Origin: Nitrospirota bacterium
GTDB lineage: Bacteria; Nitrospirota; Leptospirillia; Leptospirillales; Leptospirillaceae
Direction of reading: 5' to 3'
DNA: 6,295 nt
Assembly (NCBI GenBank): GCA_021828525.1
Contig: JAJZGM010000077.1
Span: 1 to 6,295, forward strand
Positions 6,109-6,295 of the stretch are shown one piece after another. A program made the translations under genes and the position numbers. Below the pieces are notes generated by a model. That model did no database searches. It was given only the letters and a program-made list of their open reading frames with translations, and had not been told where the DNA came from. How positions within the stretch are numbered: position 1 is the stretch's first letter; each line of letters begins with the position of its first letter.

Positions 6109-6295
6109 TCAGGAGGTCAGGACGCTCTCCTGGGACAGGTCCAGAAGGATTCCCCTTTTTTCTGCAAGCTTGACAAAGATCGACTTCGAGACTTCGATGA
6201 CCTCCTCGCGGCTCATGCAGAAGGGCGAACTCCCCGCATCCGGGCAATTTCGGATCAGGTCCCGGAACCCGTCAAACATCGCCAGAAAGAGTCCC
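6109..6295 (-). CDS. Unidentified protein, C-terminal 61 residues (5' end outside window)
   Basis: The minus-strand frame enters from the right edge and ends at TGA (6109-6111). The translation has a natural composition: LFLAMFDGFRDLIRNCPDAG (residues 2-21), two cysteines (17 and 26), then a charged, probably helical stretch MSREEVIEVSKSIFVKLAEK (27-46) and GILLDLSQESVLTS at the end. Third codon positions are rich in G and C, like the operon genes. I do not recognise the family. A competing minus-strand frame in another register (5816-6247) has a poorer composition over this stretch. It appears to be transcribed toward the decayed toxin-antitoxin region and may be terminated by the hairpin at 5981-6031. 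Confidence 0.55.
   Translation of the reverse strand, partial: GLFLAMFDGFRDLIRNCPDAGSSPFCMSREEVIEVSKSIFVKLAEKRGILLDLSQESVLTS

Noticed and set aside
5816..6247. 143-codon minus frame at the right end
   Set aside because: It lies antisense to the IDLSNEMF frame and out of register with the better minus-strand C-terminus ending at 6109; it shows no recognisable motif. It cannot be fully excluded.

Overview
This is a GC-rich bacterial window. Its core is a compact plus-strand operon (863-5357) encoding an archaeal-type, multi-subunit pyruvate (2-oxoacid):acceptor oxidoreductase. The order is gamma (porG-like), alpha (porA-like), beta (porB-like), then a flavoprotein that fuses an NADPH-glutamate-synthase-small-subunit (GltD)-like core to a C-terminal two-cluster ferredoxin domain. 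The genes overlap or nearly touch (8-nt overlap, 10-nt gap, 10-nt overlap), so they are almost certainly co-transcribed. There is no separate delta (ferredoxin) subunit; the flavoprotein C-terminus is the obvious substitute. The expected chemistry is reversible interconversion of pyruvate + CoA with acetyl-CoA + CO2, with electrons passing through Fe-S clusters to FAD and NAD(P)(H) or a ferredoxin.

Divergent from the operon, on the minus strand and cut by the left edge, is the N-terminal 236 residues of a protein resembling the iron-sulfur beta subunit of NADP-linked sulfhydrogenases ([NiFe] group 3b, HydB/HyhB-like). The 153-bp spacer between the divergent starts holds nested inverted repeats and should carry both promoters.

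The right 940 bp (5358-6295) is different: lower GC, short broken reading frames and hairpins. It holds what looks like a decayed Phd/YefM-VapC toxin-antitoxin pair: a 59-codon frame whose end matches the usual antitoxin C-terminus, overlapping a GTG-started, 47-codon VapC PIN-domain N-terminus. These are followed by an unidentified interrupted frame, a hairpin that could terminate an incoming minus-strand gene, and the last 61 codons of that unidentified gene at the right edge.

The source organism cannot be fixed from sequence alone. A POR operon with an NAD(P)-type flavoprotein beside a hydrogenase-like subunit fits a chemolithoautotroph or anaerobe that uses pyruvate synthase, for example in the reverse TCA cycle. 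Nitrospirota such as Leptospirillum relatives are one plausible home, but this is inference. I saw no tRNA, rRNA, CRISPR array, riboswitch or intact insertion sequence.
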